Part shown: positions 23,403 through 34,037 of the stretch, piece after piece
Numbering within the stretch: the stretch's first letter is position 1
Layout of the letters: every line of letters starts with the position of its first letter
NCBI GenBank assembly: GCA_018242045.1
Contig: JAFECR010000003.1
Location: 1-39,589 of the forward strand
Direction of reading: 5' to 3'
Length of the DNA: 39,589 nt
Source: Pseudomonadota bacterium
GTDB lineage: Bacteria > Pseudomonadota > Gammaproteobacteria > Berkiellales > Berkiellaceae
Notes under the pieces: model-generated
Seen by the model: only the letters and a program-made list of their open reading frames with translations
The model's database searches: none
Told to the model about the DNA's origin: nothing
Position numbers and translations under genes: made by a program

Positions 23403-24360
23403 TATAATATCCCTCTTTTGGTTGTAATAATTTAATTAAATTTGCAAAATCATTTGGAAGCGGTGCCTGCCAAGATAAGGGTTCTTTGGTGATAGGATGA
23501 ATTAAGCTTAAACCTTTGGCATGTAAAGCTTGCCGATTAAAAACCATCAGGGCTTGTGCAAGCTCAGGAGACGACTTTGGCGGTAAACGATAACGCCATC
23601 CGTAAGGGGCATCTCCCACGATAGGGTAGCCTTGATGTGATAGATGCACTCGAATTTGATGTGTTCGTCCTGTTTCTAGCTTGACATCTAATAAGGTAAA
23701 TCCAATATATCTTTTAAGGCAGCGATAATGGGTACGAGCAGGTTTACCAGAACTCACCACTGCCATTTTTGTCCGTTGGTGTGGATGCCTCCCAATTGGC
23801 GCATCAATAGTCCCACCGGCAATCACCTCAGCGCTGACCAAGGCAATATAGTCTCTTTGAATATCACGATTTTGCAAAGCACTGACTAATCCAGTATGAG
23901 CTGATAAGGTTTTCGCAATGACCATCAGGCCCGTGGTATTTTTATCTAATCGGTGCACAATGCCAGCACGCGGCAAAAGTGCTAATGAAGGCACATGGTA
24001 TAATAAGGCATTTAATAATGTACCGCGACGATTACCAGCAGCAGGATGTACTACAAAATTGGCTGGTTTATTCACAACAAGAAGATTTTCGTCTTCAAAC
24101 TGAATATTAAGTGGGATTGGTTCACCATTTTCTTCATGGCTTTCGACCACAGCTTGTATCGTAACGCTTTCTCCGCCATTTACTTTTACCTTAGGCGCAA
24201 TCACAAGCCCATCCAAAAGCACCTGACCTTTGCGGATCCATTGTGTTAATCGTGTGCGTGAATGTGAAGGAAAGCACTGAGCCAATGCTTGATCTAAGCG
24301 CATGCCACGGCAAGTCTCTGGAATGGTGCTTTGAAGATTAATAAGTTGTGATTCAAACAC
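23383..24360 (-). CDS. rluD: 23S rRNA pseudouridine synthase RluD
   Basis: RluD makes pseudouridines 1911, 1915 and 1917 in helix 69 of 23S rRNA. An S4 domain lies at about 17-75 (MRLDQALAQCFPSHSRTRLTQWI). The catalytic Asp is in AGIVHRLDKNTTGLMVIAKT, followed by TGRTHQIRVHLSHQGYPIVGD. I favour GTG 24360: it gives 325 residues, the usual length, and an N-terminus like other RluD proteins, with AAAGGA upstream. A TTG at 24441 would add 27 residues that are not family-like and would run into the bamD promoter region. Confidence 0.93.
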   Translation of the reverse strand: MFESQLINLQSTIPETCRGMRLDQALAQCFPSHSRTRLTQWIRKGQVLLDGLVIAPKVKVNGGESVTIQAVVESHEENGEPIPLNIQFEDENLLVVNKPANFVVHPAAGNRRGTLLNALLYHVPSLALLPRAGIVHRLDKNTTGLMVIAKTLSAHTGLVSALQNRDIQRDYIALVSAEVIAGGTIDAPIGRHPHQRTKMAVVSSGKPARTHYRCLKRYIGFTLLDVKLETGRTHQIRVHLSHQGYPIVGDAPYGWRYRLPPKSSPELAQALMVFNRQALHAKGLSLIHPITKEPLSWQAPLPNDFANLIKLLQPKEGYYSERDPT

Positions 24361-24524
24361 GGTTAGTTCATTGTCCTTTACTGCATAGTGAAAAAGCAAA
24401 TATTCTAACACAATCTTGTATTTTAAAGGATTAAATTGCAACCTGTTTGCTCGTAAGATAGACTTCCTGCAAACAAGAATTAACCCTAATCTTATCCATT
24501 AAAAATAAAACTTAGTACCTCATT

Positions 24525-25280
24525 ATGAAAAAGCTAGCTATATTTCTCATTGTCGCTTTTCTATTAAGCGGCTGTAATTCAAATTCTAAAGAAGATCGCT
24601 ATAACAATTTGAGCGCAAATGAAATTTACAATCAAGGTGTTAAACATGCCCGTAAAAAACATTTTGATAAAGCCATCGAAGATTTCGAAGCTTTAGAATC
24701 GAGGTATCCCTTTGGTGAATATGCCGATAAAGCGCAATTAGGGGCTATCTATTCCTATTACGCTAACGATGATTATCCTTCGGCATTACCAGCCATTGAA
24801 CGATTTTTACGTATGTATCCTCGTCATCCTGCTGTTGATTACGCTTATTACATGAAGGGTTTAACCCATTATTCAGAAACACAAGGATTTGTGACCAATT
24901 ATTTACCCATAGAAAGAGCCGATAGAGACATCACTTCCTTAAAGAAAAGTTTGCAGGCGTTTCAAATCTTAACCACGCGATACCCTCAAAGCATTTATGT
25001 AATGGATGCTGAGCAACGCATGATCTACCTTAGAAACGTGCTAGCAGAAAATGAACTGTTTGCTGCCCGTTTTTACTTGAATAAAGGAGCCTATTTGGCT
25101 GCAGCGAATCGGGCAAGTATCGTTATTACCCAATTCGATCGCACCCCCAGCATGGCGCAGGCACTTTTCATTATGATTCAGGCTTATCGTAAACTTGAAT
25201 TATATGATCTTGCGAATGATACCTACCGTGTACTGGCTTTCAATTACCCAGACTCTATCTATCTTAATGAACTTGGATGA
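24525..25280 (+). CDS. bamD: Outer membrane assembly lipoprotein BamD
   Basis: BamD is an essential lipoprotein of the BAM complex, which inserts beta-barrel proteins. The N-terminus is a lipoprotein signal with lipobox LLSGC (lipidated Cys17). TPR-like repeats follow ([39 protein letters not shown], split by helices). [20 protein letters not shown] is highly typical. At 251 residues it is full length. It is divergent from rluD, as in many gammaproteobacteria, and is followed 4 bp later by proS. Confidence 0.95.
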   Translation: MKKLAIFLIVAFLLSGCNSNSKEDRYNNLSANEIYNQGVKHARKKHFDKAIEDFEALESRYPFGEYADKAQLGAIYSYYANDDYPSALPAIERFLRMYPRHPAVDYAYYMKGLTHYSETQGFVTNYLPIERADRDITSLKKSLQAFQILTTRYPQSIYVMDAEQRMIYLRNVLAENELFAARFYLNKGAYLAAANRASIVITQFDRTPSMAQALFIMIQAYRKLELYDLANDTYRVLAFNYPDSIYLNELG

Positions 25281-25284
25281 GATC

Positions 25285-27000
25285 ATGAAAAGTTCTCAGC
25301 TACTGTTAGCGACTTTAAAAGAAACCCCAACCGATGCAGAGCTTATCAGTCATCAATTGATGTTACGCGCCGGCATGATCCGAAAACTGGGTCAAGGGCT
25401 TTATACATGGCTCCCATTAGGGCTTCGCGTTTTAAGGAAAGTCGAACGCATTATCCGAGAAGAAATGAATCGCATTGGTGCTCAAGAAGTCTTGATGCCT
25501 GCTGTGCAACCTGCTGAGCTATGGCAAGAAACAGCACGTTGGCAGGAATTTGGACCGCAATTGTTAAAAATGAAAGACAGACATGAACGAGATTATTGCT
25601 TCGGGCCGACGCATGAAGAAGTGATCACCGATTTGGCTCGCAATGAATTACGTTCCTATAAACAGCTGCCCATGTGCTTTTACCAAATTCAAACTAAATT
25701 TCGTGATGAGATAAGACCTCGCTTTGGTGTTATGAGAGCACGAGAATTTTTAATGAAAGATGCTTATTCCTTTCACTTGGATAAAGCAAGTCAACAACAA
25801 ACTTATGACGCCATGTACGGCGCTTATAGTCAAATTTTTACGCGATTAGGGTTAGCTTTTCGCGTGGTGCTTGCAGACACAGGCGCCATTGGCGGCAGTC
25901 AATCTCATGAATTTCACGTGCTTGCAGACTCAGGTGAAGATGCAATTGCTTATTGTCCTAATAGCGATTATGCCGCCAATATGGAGCTTGCAGCCTCCTT
26001 GGTAACAACGCCACATCGGGCGCCACCGAGCGAACCCTTAGCTGTTCAAGAAACACCCAACATCAAGACGGTTGCTGAACAAGCTGATTTTATGGGTTTA
26101 ATGCCTAAAGATATTTTAAAAACCTTGATTGTTAAAGGTAAAAATGTGCCTGCGGTTGCTTTATTGCTCAGAGGCGATGATGAGCTTAATCCTATAAAAG
26201 CTCAAAAGTGCGAAGAAGTGTTTGCGCCCTTAACTTTAGTAGATGAAACCACGCTTAAAAGCTTGGCTAAATGTGGTCCTGGTTTTGTAGGGCCCAAAGA
26301 TTTAAACATCCCAGTCATTGCAGATCTTCAAGTGCTATCTATGGCCAATTTTTCTTGTGGTGCCAATCAAAATGACAAGCATTTTGTGGGTGTGAATTGG
26401 GAACGTGATCTGCCATTGCCTTCACAGGTTGTTGATTTACGCAAAGTTAAAGCAGGCGATCCCAGCCCTGATGGTCAAGGTCCATTAGAGATCTGTCGTG
26501 GCATTGAGGTTGGGCATATTTTTCAACTTGGTACCAAATACAGTACGGCAATGAAAGCCTCTGTGTTAAATGAGCAAGGCCGTCAAGTGGTGATGGAAAT
26601 GGGTTGTTATGGCATTGGTGTATCGCGAATCGTAGCAGCTGCGATTGAACAAAATCACGACCAAAGCGGCATTATCTGGCCTGATGTGATGGCACCTTTT
26701 CAAATCGTGCTTATCCCTATGAATTTATTTAAATCCTATCGTGTGCGCGAAGCGAGTGAAAAACTATATCAAGAACTTCAAGCTGTTGGTTTTGAAGTGC
26801 TTTTTGATGATAGAGATGAACGTCCTGGCGTTATGTTTGCGCAAAGCGAATTAATGGGGATCCCGCATCGATTGGTGGTGGGTGAAAAAGGTTTAGATGC
26901 AAAAACGATTGAATATAAAAATAGACGCACTAATACCGTTGAACATTTACCGCTTGCTCAAATTGTAAACATTCTTCAAGAAAAAATTAAGATGGAATAA
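25285..27000 (+). CDS. proS: Prolyl-tRNA synthetase
   Basis: This class II synthetase charges tRNA-Pro. ATG 25285 gives 571 residues beginning [19 protein letters not shown], matching the bacterial-type enzyme. A GGATGAG ribosome site overlaps the bamD stop. Motif 1 ([20 protein letters not shown]), motif 2 ([23 protein letters not shown]) and motif 3 ([19 protein letters not shown]) are present; only short parts are quoted. The editing (INS) domain occupies about 225-400, and the anticodon-binding domain is at the C-terminus. Longer in-frame starts (25195, 25267) lie inside bamD. Confidence 0.97.
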   Translation: MKSSQLLLATLKETPTDAELISHQLMLRAGMIRKLGQGLYTWLPLGLRVLRKVERIIREEMNRIGAQEVLMPAVQPAELWQETARWQEFGPQLLKMKDRHERDYCFGPTHEEVITDLARNELRSYKQLPMCFYQIQTKFRDEIRPRFGVMRAREFLMKDAYSFHLDKASQQQTYDAMYGAYSQIFTRLGLAFRVVLADTGAIGGSQSHEFHVLADSGEDAIAYCPNSDYAANMELAASLVTTPHRAPPSEPLAVQETPNIKTVAEQADFMGLMPKDILKTLIVKGKNVPAVALLLRGDDELNPIKAQKCEEVFAPLTLVDETTLKSLAKCGPGFVGPKDLNIPVIADLQVLSMANFSCGANQNDKHFVGVNWERDLPLPSQVVDLRKVKAGDPSPDGQGPLEICRGIEVGHIFQLGTKYSTAMKASVLNEQGRQVVMEMGCYGIGVSRIVAAAIEQNHDQSGIIWPDVMAPFQIVLIPMNLFKSYRVREASEKLYQELQAVGFEVLFDDRDERPGVMFAQSELMGIPHRLVVGEKGLDAKTIEYKNRRTNTVEHLPLAQIVNILQEKIKME

Positions 27001-27003
27001 GTT

Positions 27004-27237
27004 GTGAACATTTGGAAGCTATCACCTAAGCATGCCAAAGGATATGTTCGTATCAGAGCAAGCAGCGAAGCGCGCGCAAGAGAAATTGCTCATGCTACCT
27101 TTGCTATCAGCAAAGCAGATAAAATGATCCATAACGTCAACTGGAGCCAAATCCTTTGGCAAAATCAAGATCAAGTAGATTGCGAACTCGAAAGCGATGA
27201 TTTATCAAATACCGAAGGTATTTTAGACATCGAATAA
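27004..27237 (+). CDS. Small conserved protein of unknown function
   Basis: The GTG start at 27004 lies 3 bp after the proS stop, implying coupling. The 77-residue product begins NIWKLSPKH, then has VRIRASSEARAREIAHATFAI, NWSQILWQNQDQVDCEL and a GILDIE end. The layout xIWKLxP...VRAxxExxARExA...G(I/V)Lxxx is one I know from short uncharacterised proteins in Proteobacteria, sometimes involved with host or plasmid loci. No catalytic motif is visible and I give it no function. Confidence 0.7.
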   Translation: MNIWKLSPKHAKGYVRIRASSEARAREIAHATFAISKADKMIHNVNWSQILWQNQDQVDCELESDDLSNTEGILDIE

Positions 27238-27253
27238 GCCTACTTAAAGTTTT

Positions 27254-27391
27254 TTATAATAATTCTTTGGCACATAATTCAGCCGTTTCTTCGTTTGCTA
27301 TCAAATCCAACTCTGAGTAAGCCAACGCTTGCTGCAAAAAAAATGTTGTTGATGCGAGTAAAAAAAACACCCAACCTAGAATATAACGCAT
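27254..27391 (-). CDS. Small secreted or membrane peptide (45 aa)
   Basis: This minus-strand frame starts at ATG 27391 with GGTGA about 8 bases upstream. Residues 1-24 look like a signal peptide or transmembrane helix (YILGWVFFLLASTTFFLQQALA). The remaining 21 residues are acidic with one Cys (SELDLIANEETAELCAKELL). It is convergent with the 77-residue gene. I do not recognise a family. Good ribosome site and non-random composition favour a real small gene. Confidence 0.5.
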   Translation of the reverse strand: MRYILGWVFFLLASTTFFLQQALAYSELDLIANEETAELCAKELL

Positions 27392-27541
27392 AGATCACCA
27401 AAAAGTTATAAAGTAAACTATAATCCGATCGCAATTATAACAATTTCTACGTAGTGAGAAAACTAGGGGTTGTTTACTAATTAATCAAAATAGCTTATTA
27501 TGTCGCATAAATCTGGAAAATCAACAATGTGAGTTAATTAT

Positions 27542-28147
27542 ATGGCAAATATTAATATATTTACCAATGCTTCGAAGATGGATGAACTTGCCTATGAATT
27601 AACGCGTGCTTATTTACTACAAAATAACGTGGCTCTTAACCGTAAAGGACGACCGATGGTCGATCGGAAATGGTATTTTGGCAATTTCAGCCGTCTCATG
27701 GCTGGCGGAAGTTGGCTCATCAAAACCCAAGATAATAGCTTATTTACTTTTCTTGTTTTGCGCCAAATTAGCCAAGATACCAATATCGCTTTACATACTA
27801 TTTTACTTTTTCTTCTGTTTAATCGTTATGAAAGCTTTCCTGCTGAAAAAATCCGGATTGCTCAATCTATAAATCATGCACAAATTCATTTCTCATTATT
27901 GCTAATTGAATGTCAAAACATTGATCAGTTTCAATACCGACAACTCTATAATGCCTTTCATCAAGAATTTTCAAATATGAATATAGGTGAGCTTTACGAA
28001 GAAATGCTTGATCCAAATTCACGCCTTGTAAAATTATTAAAAAATACCCCTATTTCTAACAAACCAGGCAAAAACAATGAACCTTATGGCAAGAAAGCAT
28101 GGGAGCTATGTGAAAAAATAGACAAATCGACGAGCTGCCGCGGATAA
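27542..28147 (+). CDS. Truncated paralogue of the clan-CE-like protein
   Basis: The 201 residues align with the start of the next gene (MANINIFTNASKMDELAYEL; DRKWYFGN; QYRQLYNAFHQEFSN). After NTPISNKP they jump directly to GKNNEPYGKKAWELCEKI, the C-terminal tail of the longer protein. The middle, which holds the YDSLGG, Gln-Gln and TCGDW active-site segments and the membrane helices, is absent. The candidate catalytic His (IHFSLLLIE) remains. It is therefore probably inactive as an enzyme; it may be a decoy, a regulator or a decaying copy. The leader before it resembles that before the longer gene. Confidence 0.7.
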   Translation: MANINIFTNASKMDELAYELTRAYLLQNNVALNRKGRPMVDRKWYFGNFSRLMAGGSWLIKTQDNSLFTFLVLRQISQDTNIALHTILLFLLFNRYESFPAEKIRIAQSINHAQIHFSLLLIECQNIDQFQYRQLYNAFHQEFSNMNIGELYEEMLDPNSRLVKLLKNTPISNKPGKNNEPYGKKAWELCEKIDKSTSCRG

Positions 28148-28258
28148 GCCCGAAGGCATGTATTCTAGACACCGAGAAAGCTAGGAACTGTTTACTAATT
28201 AATTAAATAGCTTAAAGTGTTGCCAAAATTTAGAAAGAAAAAATTATTGGTTGATTGA

Positions 28259-29596
28259 ATGGCAAATATTAATGTATTTATCAAAGATACAAAAATTTAC
28301 AATCTCGCATTTTATTATGCACGTGCTTATTTACTACAAAAAAACGTAGTTCTTAGCGACTCTGCAGAACCAGTGATCGATCGAAAGTGGTATTTTGGAT
28401 ACTTGAATAATCTCAAGGGCCCAGGAAGTTATCTTATTAAAACAGAAGATAACTGTTTGCTTACATTTCTTGTGCTGCGCTATTTAGTGCCAGATCAAAT
28501 CAGCCAAGATACAAATATCGCTTTACATAATATTTTGCTTCATTTGCTGGTTAATCGCTATGAAACTTTTCCTGCAGAAAAACTTCGGATCGCTCATGCT
28601 TTAAATCATGCAAATATTCATTTCACTTTAATGTTAGTTGAGTTTGAAATTGATCCATTTCAATATCGACAACTCTATAACGCCTTTCATCAAGAATTTT
28701 CAAATAAGAATATAGATGAGCTTTACAAAGAAATGGCTGATCCAAATTCACGTATTCAGCAATTATTAAAGAATACCCCTGTTTCTAAAAAACCTCTATT
28801 ATTAAAACATTATGATTCGCTCGGCGGGGAAAGCTACGTTCAGCGCGCAAAAGAGGATTCTAAGCTGCTACTTTCTAACAATGCGATTTGGTCCATAGAA
28901 CAATGTGAACAACAAAAAGGGATGACCTGTGGTGATTGGACAATTTTTAATGCCTTTTATTTTGGTGTCTTCACTCAAAAGCCGAACATCCCCTCTTCCG
29001 AAGCCTTGCGAGACTTACTAGAAACGCCGACCATCGCCAAAGCATCTGCCTTGTTGTTTGCACAAAACATTCAAAGCGAAGCCATTGCAAAACACCCACT
29101 TCAGCCCAACATCAGATCAAAAACACCGTCAAACCTATATGCTTTATCCCGTTATATTATTGGGGTAGGTCTTGTGGGCCCTATCATTGGACTCCTAACC
29201 TATCTACTCAATGTAAAAGCCTTGCTTTGTGCTGGTGCAGCCTTAGGGATAATGCTATTTTCATTTCCAACCATCGGATGGCTGCCAATTATCAGCATCA
29301 GTCTACTTTGTCATGCTGCCATCGTGCTTGATCAAACCTGGCGATCACCTTGTAAATCGAAGCAACAGATATCTGGCACGAGTGCCTCAGATACAACTGA
29401 AGCAGAAGCTATCAAGTTTATCGATACCCAAGCCTTTGAAAAGCCGATCCTCAATGCCGTTCTTCATGGCTTTAAAGCAGCCAATCAAGTTGCAGGCAAA
29501 AACAATGAACCTTATGGCAAGAAAGCATGGAAATTATGTGAAAAGATAGAGAAATCCACTAGCTGTTGGATGCCGCGGATAAGCCGCAGCACGTAG
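28259..29596 (+). CDS. Putative clan-CE (Ulp1/YopJ-like) cysteine protease with membrane segments
   Basis: The 445-residue protein shows, in order, HFTLMLVE (candidate catalytic His121, like HWxLxVID of Ulp1/SENP enzymes), HYDSLGG (Asp186), EQQKGMTCGDWTIFNA (oxyanion Gln218/219 and nucleophile Cys224). This His-Asp-Gln-Cys order and the YDSLG and Q-x5-CG spacing fit clan CE deubiquitinases/deSUMOylases/acetyltransferases. A 50-residue insertion separates His and Asp. Residues about 295-358 contain two or three hydrophobic helices, as in membrane-anchored chlamydial DUBs. No Sec signal. A role in removing host ubiquitin-like modifiers is a hypothesis. It is preceded by a leader repeated at 27460. 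Confidence 0.62.
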   Translation: MANINVFIKDTKIYNLAFYYARAYLLQKNVVLSDSAEPVIDRKWYFGYLNNLKGPGSYLIKTEDNCLLTFLVLRYLVPDQISQDTNIALHNILLHLLVNRYETFPAEKLRIAHALNHANIHFTLMLVEFEIDPFQYRQLYNAFHQEFSNKNIDELYKEMADPNSRIQQLLKNTPVSKKPLLLKHYDSLGGESYVQRAKEDSKLLLSNNAIWSIEQCEQQKGMTCGDWTIFNAFYFGVFTQKPNIPSSEALRDLLETPTIAKASALLFAQNIQSEAIAKHPLQPNIRSKTPSNLYALSRYIIGVGLVGPIIGLLTYLLNVKALLCAGAALGIMLFSFPTIGWLPIISISLLCHAAIVLDQTWRSPCKSKQQISGTSASDTTEAEAIKFIDTQAFEKPILNAVLHGFKAANQVAGKNNEPYGKKAWKLCEKIEKSTSCWMPRISRST

Positions 29597-29631
29597 GTGA
29601 GGCGCTAAAGCGCCCCAGCTTGGATGACAAC

Positions 29632-30093
29632 TTAAGCTAATTGATTTTCATCTTCGACATAAATAACAGCGCGACGATTTTTGGCATTAGCCTCTACCGT
29701 TTTGCTCTCATCCAAAAATTGATCGGCACCATAGCTTTGTACTTCAATGCGTTCTGGTGCAATGCCTTTTTCTGCTAAATAGCTTGAAACAGCTTGAGCA
29801 CGACGAAGCCCCAAAGCTAAATTATATTGTTGTGGCCCTTGATGATCCGTAAAGCCATCAACATGGGCTTTAAGTTCTGGGTTAGCCTGTAAAAATTCAA
29901 CAAATTCATCTAAGGCAGGTTTGTCTTCATCAGACAACACATCACTGTCAAAGGCAAAATGATAGATAGCATTCAATTCTTTATTTTCTTCAGCATATTT
30001 TGCAACTTCTGGCTGTTTTAAGGTACAACAAGCTGATAAAACAAATGAGCTACTGATTGCTAACAATAAAGAACGAAGGGTATATTTTTTCAT
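29632..30093 (-). CDS. OmpA-family (Pal-like) peptidoglycan-binding lipoprotein
   Basis: ATG 30093 is chosen, giving 153 residues that begin with a lipoprotein signal (KKYTLRSLLLAISSSFVLSAC; lipidated Cys22 in the lipobox LSAC). The OmpA C-terminal domain follows: IYHFAFDSDVLSDED, VDGFTDHQGPQQYNLALGLRRA and NRRAVIYVED, with the usual D and R that bind diaminopimelate. It would anchor outer membrane to peptidoglycan. Its size and organisation are those of Pal, but the tol genes are not adjacent, so it may be a Pal paralogue. Confidence 0.88.
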   Translation of the reverse strand: MKKYTLRSLLLAISSSFVLSACCTLKQPEVAKYAEENKELNAIYHFAFDSDVLSDEDKPALDEFVEFLQANPELKAHVDGFTDHQGPQQYNLALGLRRAQAVSSYLAEKGIAPERIEVQSYGADQFLDESKTVEANAKNRRAVIYVEDENQLA

Positions 30094-30191
30094 CTTTTTA
30101 CTTCTTATGTTGATGAAATAAGGGTGGGCACAGAAATTAACGCGATTCAAAATTAAAATCAAGTGCCATCCTCATAAAAATAATATTTGGA

Positions 30192-31160
<969 letters not shown>

Positions 31161-31212
31161 GAAAGCGTCCTTGCTAGAGCGTGCCAGAAAATGCCCAAAG
31201 GGCGCTAAAGGC

Positions 31213-32691
31213 TCAGCTTGGTAAATTTTTGTTGTGTTTTTCTTGTGATGTCAAATTAACTGCCGTTGAAATTGGAAACGGCGTTTCTTGCATTTTAGTG
31301 TTTATTATAGTTGGGTTTGACAATCCCACAATCCCATTATTGCTTATCTTTGCACTTGTAGCATCAGCAAGCATGGTAAGTTCCTGCAATCGTCTTTTTA
31401 ATTCTTCCATTCGTTGTGCTGTTTCGGGCAATTCAAGTTTATCTTCTTCTACTATTTCATCCGCCTTTGCATTTTCCTTTAAAGCTTCCACACCCTTATC
31501 AAGATTAACCGTTGCATGCTGCAGTTCTGCTACAACTTGGTTTACCGTTTGGGCAGAAACATCGCTAACCTCAATAGCGTCATTCAGCTCAGAAATTACT
31601 TGTTTAAGCGGTGCAATGGCTTCTCCTTTTGAAGTTTCAGCCTTTGCTTTAAGCTCTTGCAGAGCTTGGTCTACACCAGACATCATATTATTTAGATTTT
31701 GAATAACTTCGTTTAACTTAATAATCGCACCTTCGTTCAGGTTATCAATGGCAACACCTAATCCTGGTGCAGTTTTTTCTGCAAGACTAGAAACGGCTTT
31801 GTTAATACTAGGCACTGTTTTTTCATGAAAGTCTTTAATGGCCTGATTTATTCCTGGCAATTCCTTATTTTGCAAAGTATCGACTGTGTTTAACATTTTA
31901 GGCAACGCTTCATTGTTAATTGAATCGATCATTTTATTTATCTGCGACATTACTTGATCATTCAAGTGATTTGCTGCTTGATTTAGTGTTGTTGAACCTG
32001 CTTTAAAATCTTCCACGGTTTTATTTATGTTTGTTATGGATTTATTTTGTTCTACTATGGTGTTATTTAATGAAGGAAGCGTGTTTTCCTGAATATTATT
32101 AACAGCTTTGTTTAATTTACTAACGGTTTGCGATATTTGATTTACCGCTTGCATTAATTCCGTCATTGTATTTTCTTTTAGCTCTTTTATGGTCTGATTC
32201 AGTTCAGCTAAAGTTTTACTTTGAGTATCTAAGATAGTTTGGTGTATTTTTGGTAAGGCAGACTTATTGATCATCTCAATAGAAGCTTCAATTTTATTTA
32301 CTAATTTTTGCAAATCTTCAAATTTGCTACCAATCTCACCATCAAGTTTAAATAGTGTGCCCTTGGCATCATTGACTGTTTTTACAAGAGAGGCCTTCAA
32401 CAGGGAAATTTCTTCAAGATCTTTGTGCGATTTTGCCAATAAGATATCAGTTTGATTTAAAGTTTCTTCAAGTTTGCGGCTAACGGTGTGAAAATACTTT
32501 ATTAAAACAACACCATAGTACGCACCAACCGTAATGACAGCTGATGTTAATGCTGCGAAAAAGAATCCGATCCCAGTTCCAACGCTTAAGATCCCAAAGC
32601 TCATTAATGCCACCATCAGCGGATAACGTTTTTCGGGTTGTTGCCAATGTTTGAAAATAAACTTAGATATTGCTTCAGCTGTAAACTTCAT
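31213..32691 (-). CDS. Membrane-anchored long coiled-coil protein, unknown function
   Basis: The 492-residue protein has two adjacent transmembrane helices at about 23-65 (MVALMSFGILSVGTGIGFFF; AVITVGAYYGVVLI). About 340 residues of coiled coil follow, with repeated units of the type xxLPxxNxxI (ALPKIHQTI; TLPSLNNTI; ELPGINQAI; TVPSINKAV; TAPGLGVAI), spaced about 30-50 residues. The C-terminus is a charged helix plus a polar tail. Repeats of this kind occur in methyl-accepting-like or phasin/apolipoprotein-like coiled coils, but there is no signalling domain. Probable inner-membrane or host-membrane scaffold; function unknown. Confidence 0.7.
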   Translation of the reverse strand: MKFTAEAISKFIFKHWQQPEKRYPLMVALMSFGILSVGTGIGFFFAALTSAVITVGAYYGVVLIKYFHTVSRKLEETLNQTDILLAKSHKDLEEISLLKASLVKTVNDAKGTLFKLDGEIGSKFEDLQKLVNKIEASIEMINKSALPKIHQTILDTQSKTLAELNQTIKELKENTMTELMQAVNQISQTVSKLNKAVNNIQENTLPSLNNTIVEQNKSITNINKTVEDFKAGSTTLNQAANHLNDQVMSQINKMIDSINNEALPKMLNTVDTLQNKELPGINQAIKDFHEKTVPSINKAVSSLAEKTAPGLGVAIDNLNEGAIIKLNEVIQNLNNMMSGVDQALQELKAKAETSKGEAIAPLKQVISELNDAIEVSDVSAQTVNQVVAELQHATVNLDKGVEALKENAKADEIVEEDKLELPETAQRMEELKRRLQELTMLADATSAKISNNGIVGLSNPTIINTKMQETPFPISTAVNLTSQEKHNKNLPS

Positions 32692-32776
32692 AATCGCCGC
32701 CTCAATTGGGGTAATATCACCTATAAGTGAACAGACGCTCAGATTATGTTAGTTAAGACATATTTGTCAATATTTT

Positions 32777-32807
32777 AAATAAAAAAAAGCGAGCTAATGT
32801 AGCTCGC
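32777..32807 (-). terminator. Rho-independent terminator of the 359-aa gene
   Basis: A perfect 7-bp stem (32789-32795 with 32801-32807, gcgagct/agctcgc) with a 5-base loop is followed on the minus strand by nine T residues (32780-32788). It lies 34 bp past the stop of the minus-strand gene ending at 32842. Confidence 0.85.
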
Positions 32808-32841
32808 AAGTGGGGGTACGTAAAGAAACTTTAAATCACAT

Positions 32842-33921
32842 TTAGCGCGACTTTCTCAGGGGCGAAACCCTTGATGAATTCCCTGGTGCAGGTAATACAG
32901 GTACGGGCGTAAATGGTTTTTTACCTGCATTTTTGAAATTATTGGCTGCAGGGGTAAATGTGGGTGCATTTCTACCACCTAAATTAGGCGCAGAGCTGCT
33001 CAACTTTGTTTTCTTTGGCGTAAAATCTGTTGATTTTTTGTTTAATTGCTTGGTGAAGAATTGCGATATATTGGTGGTTAAATCTTCAGCTGATTTATCA
33101 TTTTGAGCTGGGGTGCCACCAAAAAAGCTTTTAAACATACCTGCAAATAAACCAATCACAGCTGGGATCATCTTTCCTACAAATCCCATCATGGGCTTAT
33201 TAAAGCTTTCCTTGGAACCATCTGAAGCTGCCAAGTCTTTAAAGAGATCAGAAAGACCATTCACTAAGGTTGACATCAAATTGCCTAAAGGATCCGCTTT
33301 AACCGCGGACACGGGTGCAGGCTTGGAATTTTCAGCAAGATTTTTTACATTAAAGTCTTTTTCAAGTACTTTAGCCCATTCTTGATTGGCATTATTCAAT
33401 TTTGCCACAAAATGGGGTGAGTGCAGTTCTTTGCCAAGTGCAGCATCTTCTTTCGCTCTTTTTGCATACGCTGCCATTTTTTCCTCGAGCACTTTTTCAT
33501 TTGTTTCTTCAGTTTCAAGAAAATATTTAACCGCCGTTTTTCGAAGTTCAAGATTTCGTTTAACACCTTGAAGGGCTTGATCTAATCCTGCCACATTGCG
33601 GCTAAATTGAGCATCATCGAGTGCTTGGACTAATTTAGGGTTGGGATGACGCAGTTTAGCTAAAGGCGCTAATTCATTTTGAGCTTCTTTAGTAATAGAT
33701 TCAAATAATTGATGTAAAGAAGGTTCCCCAATATCTTCAAATTCCTTCAAAGCCGCTTCTGTTTTTTGCAGTTGCGATACCAAAGAAGCTAATTGTGCTT
33801 GTTTAGCATATAATGCTTTGGCTCTTGCTTGGTTTGCAGCATCTTTCTTTTTAGAAGCCACTGTTGCTTCGCTATTTGCGACATTTGCCAATAAATTCAG
33901 TGTATTTACAACGTCTTTCAT
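32842..33921 (-). CDS. Helical protein with low-complexity basic tail, unknown function
   Basis: The 359 residues start with an Ala/Lys/Gln-rich helical region (1-205, coiled coil likely). A hydrophobic amphipathic stretch follows near 243-270 (MMGFVGKMIPAVIGLFAGMF). The tail is Pro/Asn/Ser-rich (TFTPAANNFKNAGKKPFTPV) and ends SPLRKSR. No signal peptide or known domain is visible. It is in the same orientation as the coiled-coil gene downstream but separated by a strong terminator, so it is transcribed alone. The composition is typical of Legionella-like effectors without assignable folds; that is only suggestive. Confidence 0.7.
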   Translation of the reverse strand: MKDVVNTLNLLANVANSEATVASKKKDAANQARAKALYAKQAQLASLVSQLQKTEAALKEFEDIGEPSLHQLFESITKEAQNELAPLAKLRHPNPKLVQALDDAQFSRNVAGLDQALQGVKRNLELRKTAVKYFLETEETNEKVLEEKMAAYAKRAKEDAALGKELHSPHFVAKLNNANQEWAKVLEKDFNVKNLAENSKPAPVSAVKADPLGNLMSTLVNGLSDLFKDLAASDGSKESFNKPMMGFVGKMIPAVIGLFAGMFKSFFGGTPAQNDKSAEDLTTNISQFFTKQLNKKSTDFTPKKTKLSSSAPNLGGRNAPTFTPAANNFKNAGKKPFTPVPVLPAPGNSSRVSPLRKSR

Positions 33922-34037
33922 TTAAATCCCCTTAGCATGTTTTATTAATTTATTTCATATTCAACATACTAGCTTAAGAAATTAAAATCTCGGGAGCAAA
34001 AGCGGACTGAGGGTTAAACTAAACGCACAGGCGGTAT

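Noticed and set aside
29602..29615. ggcgc-taaa-gcgcc hairpin considered as a terminator
   Set aside because: No T-run on either strand; similar ggcgctaaag...cagcttgg bases recur near 31202, so it is at most a small dispersed repeat.
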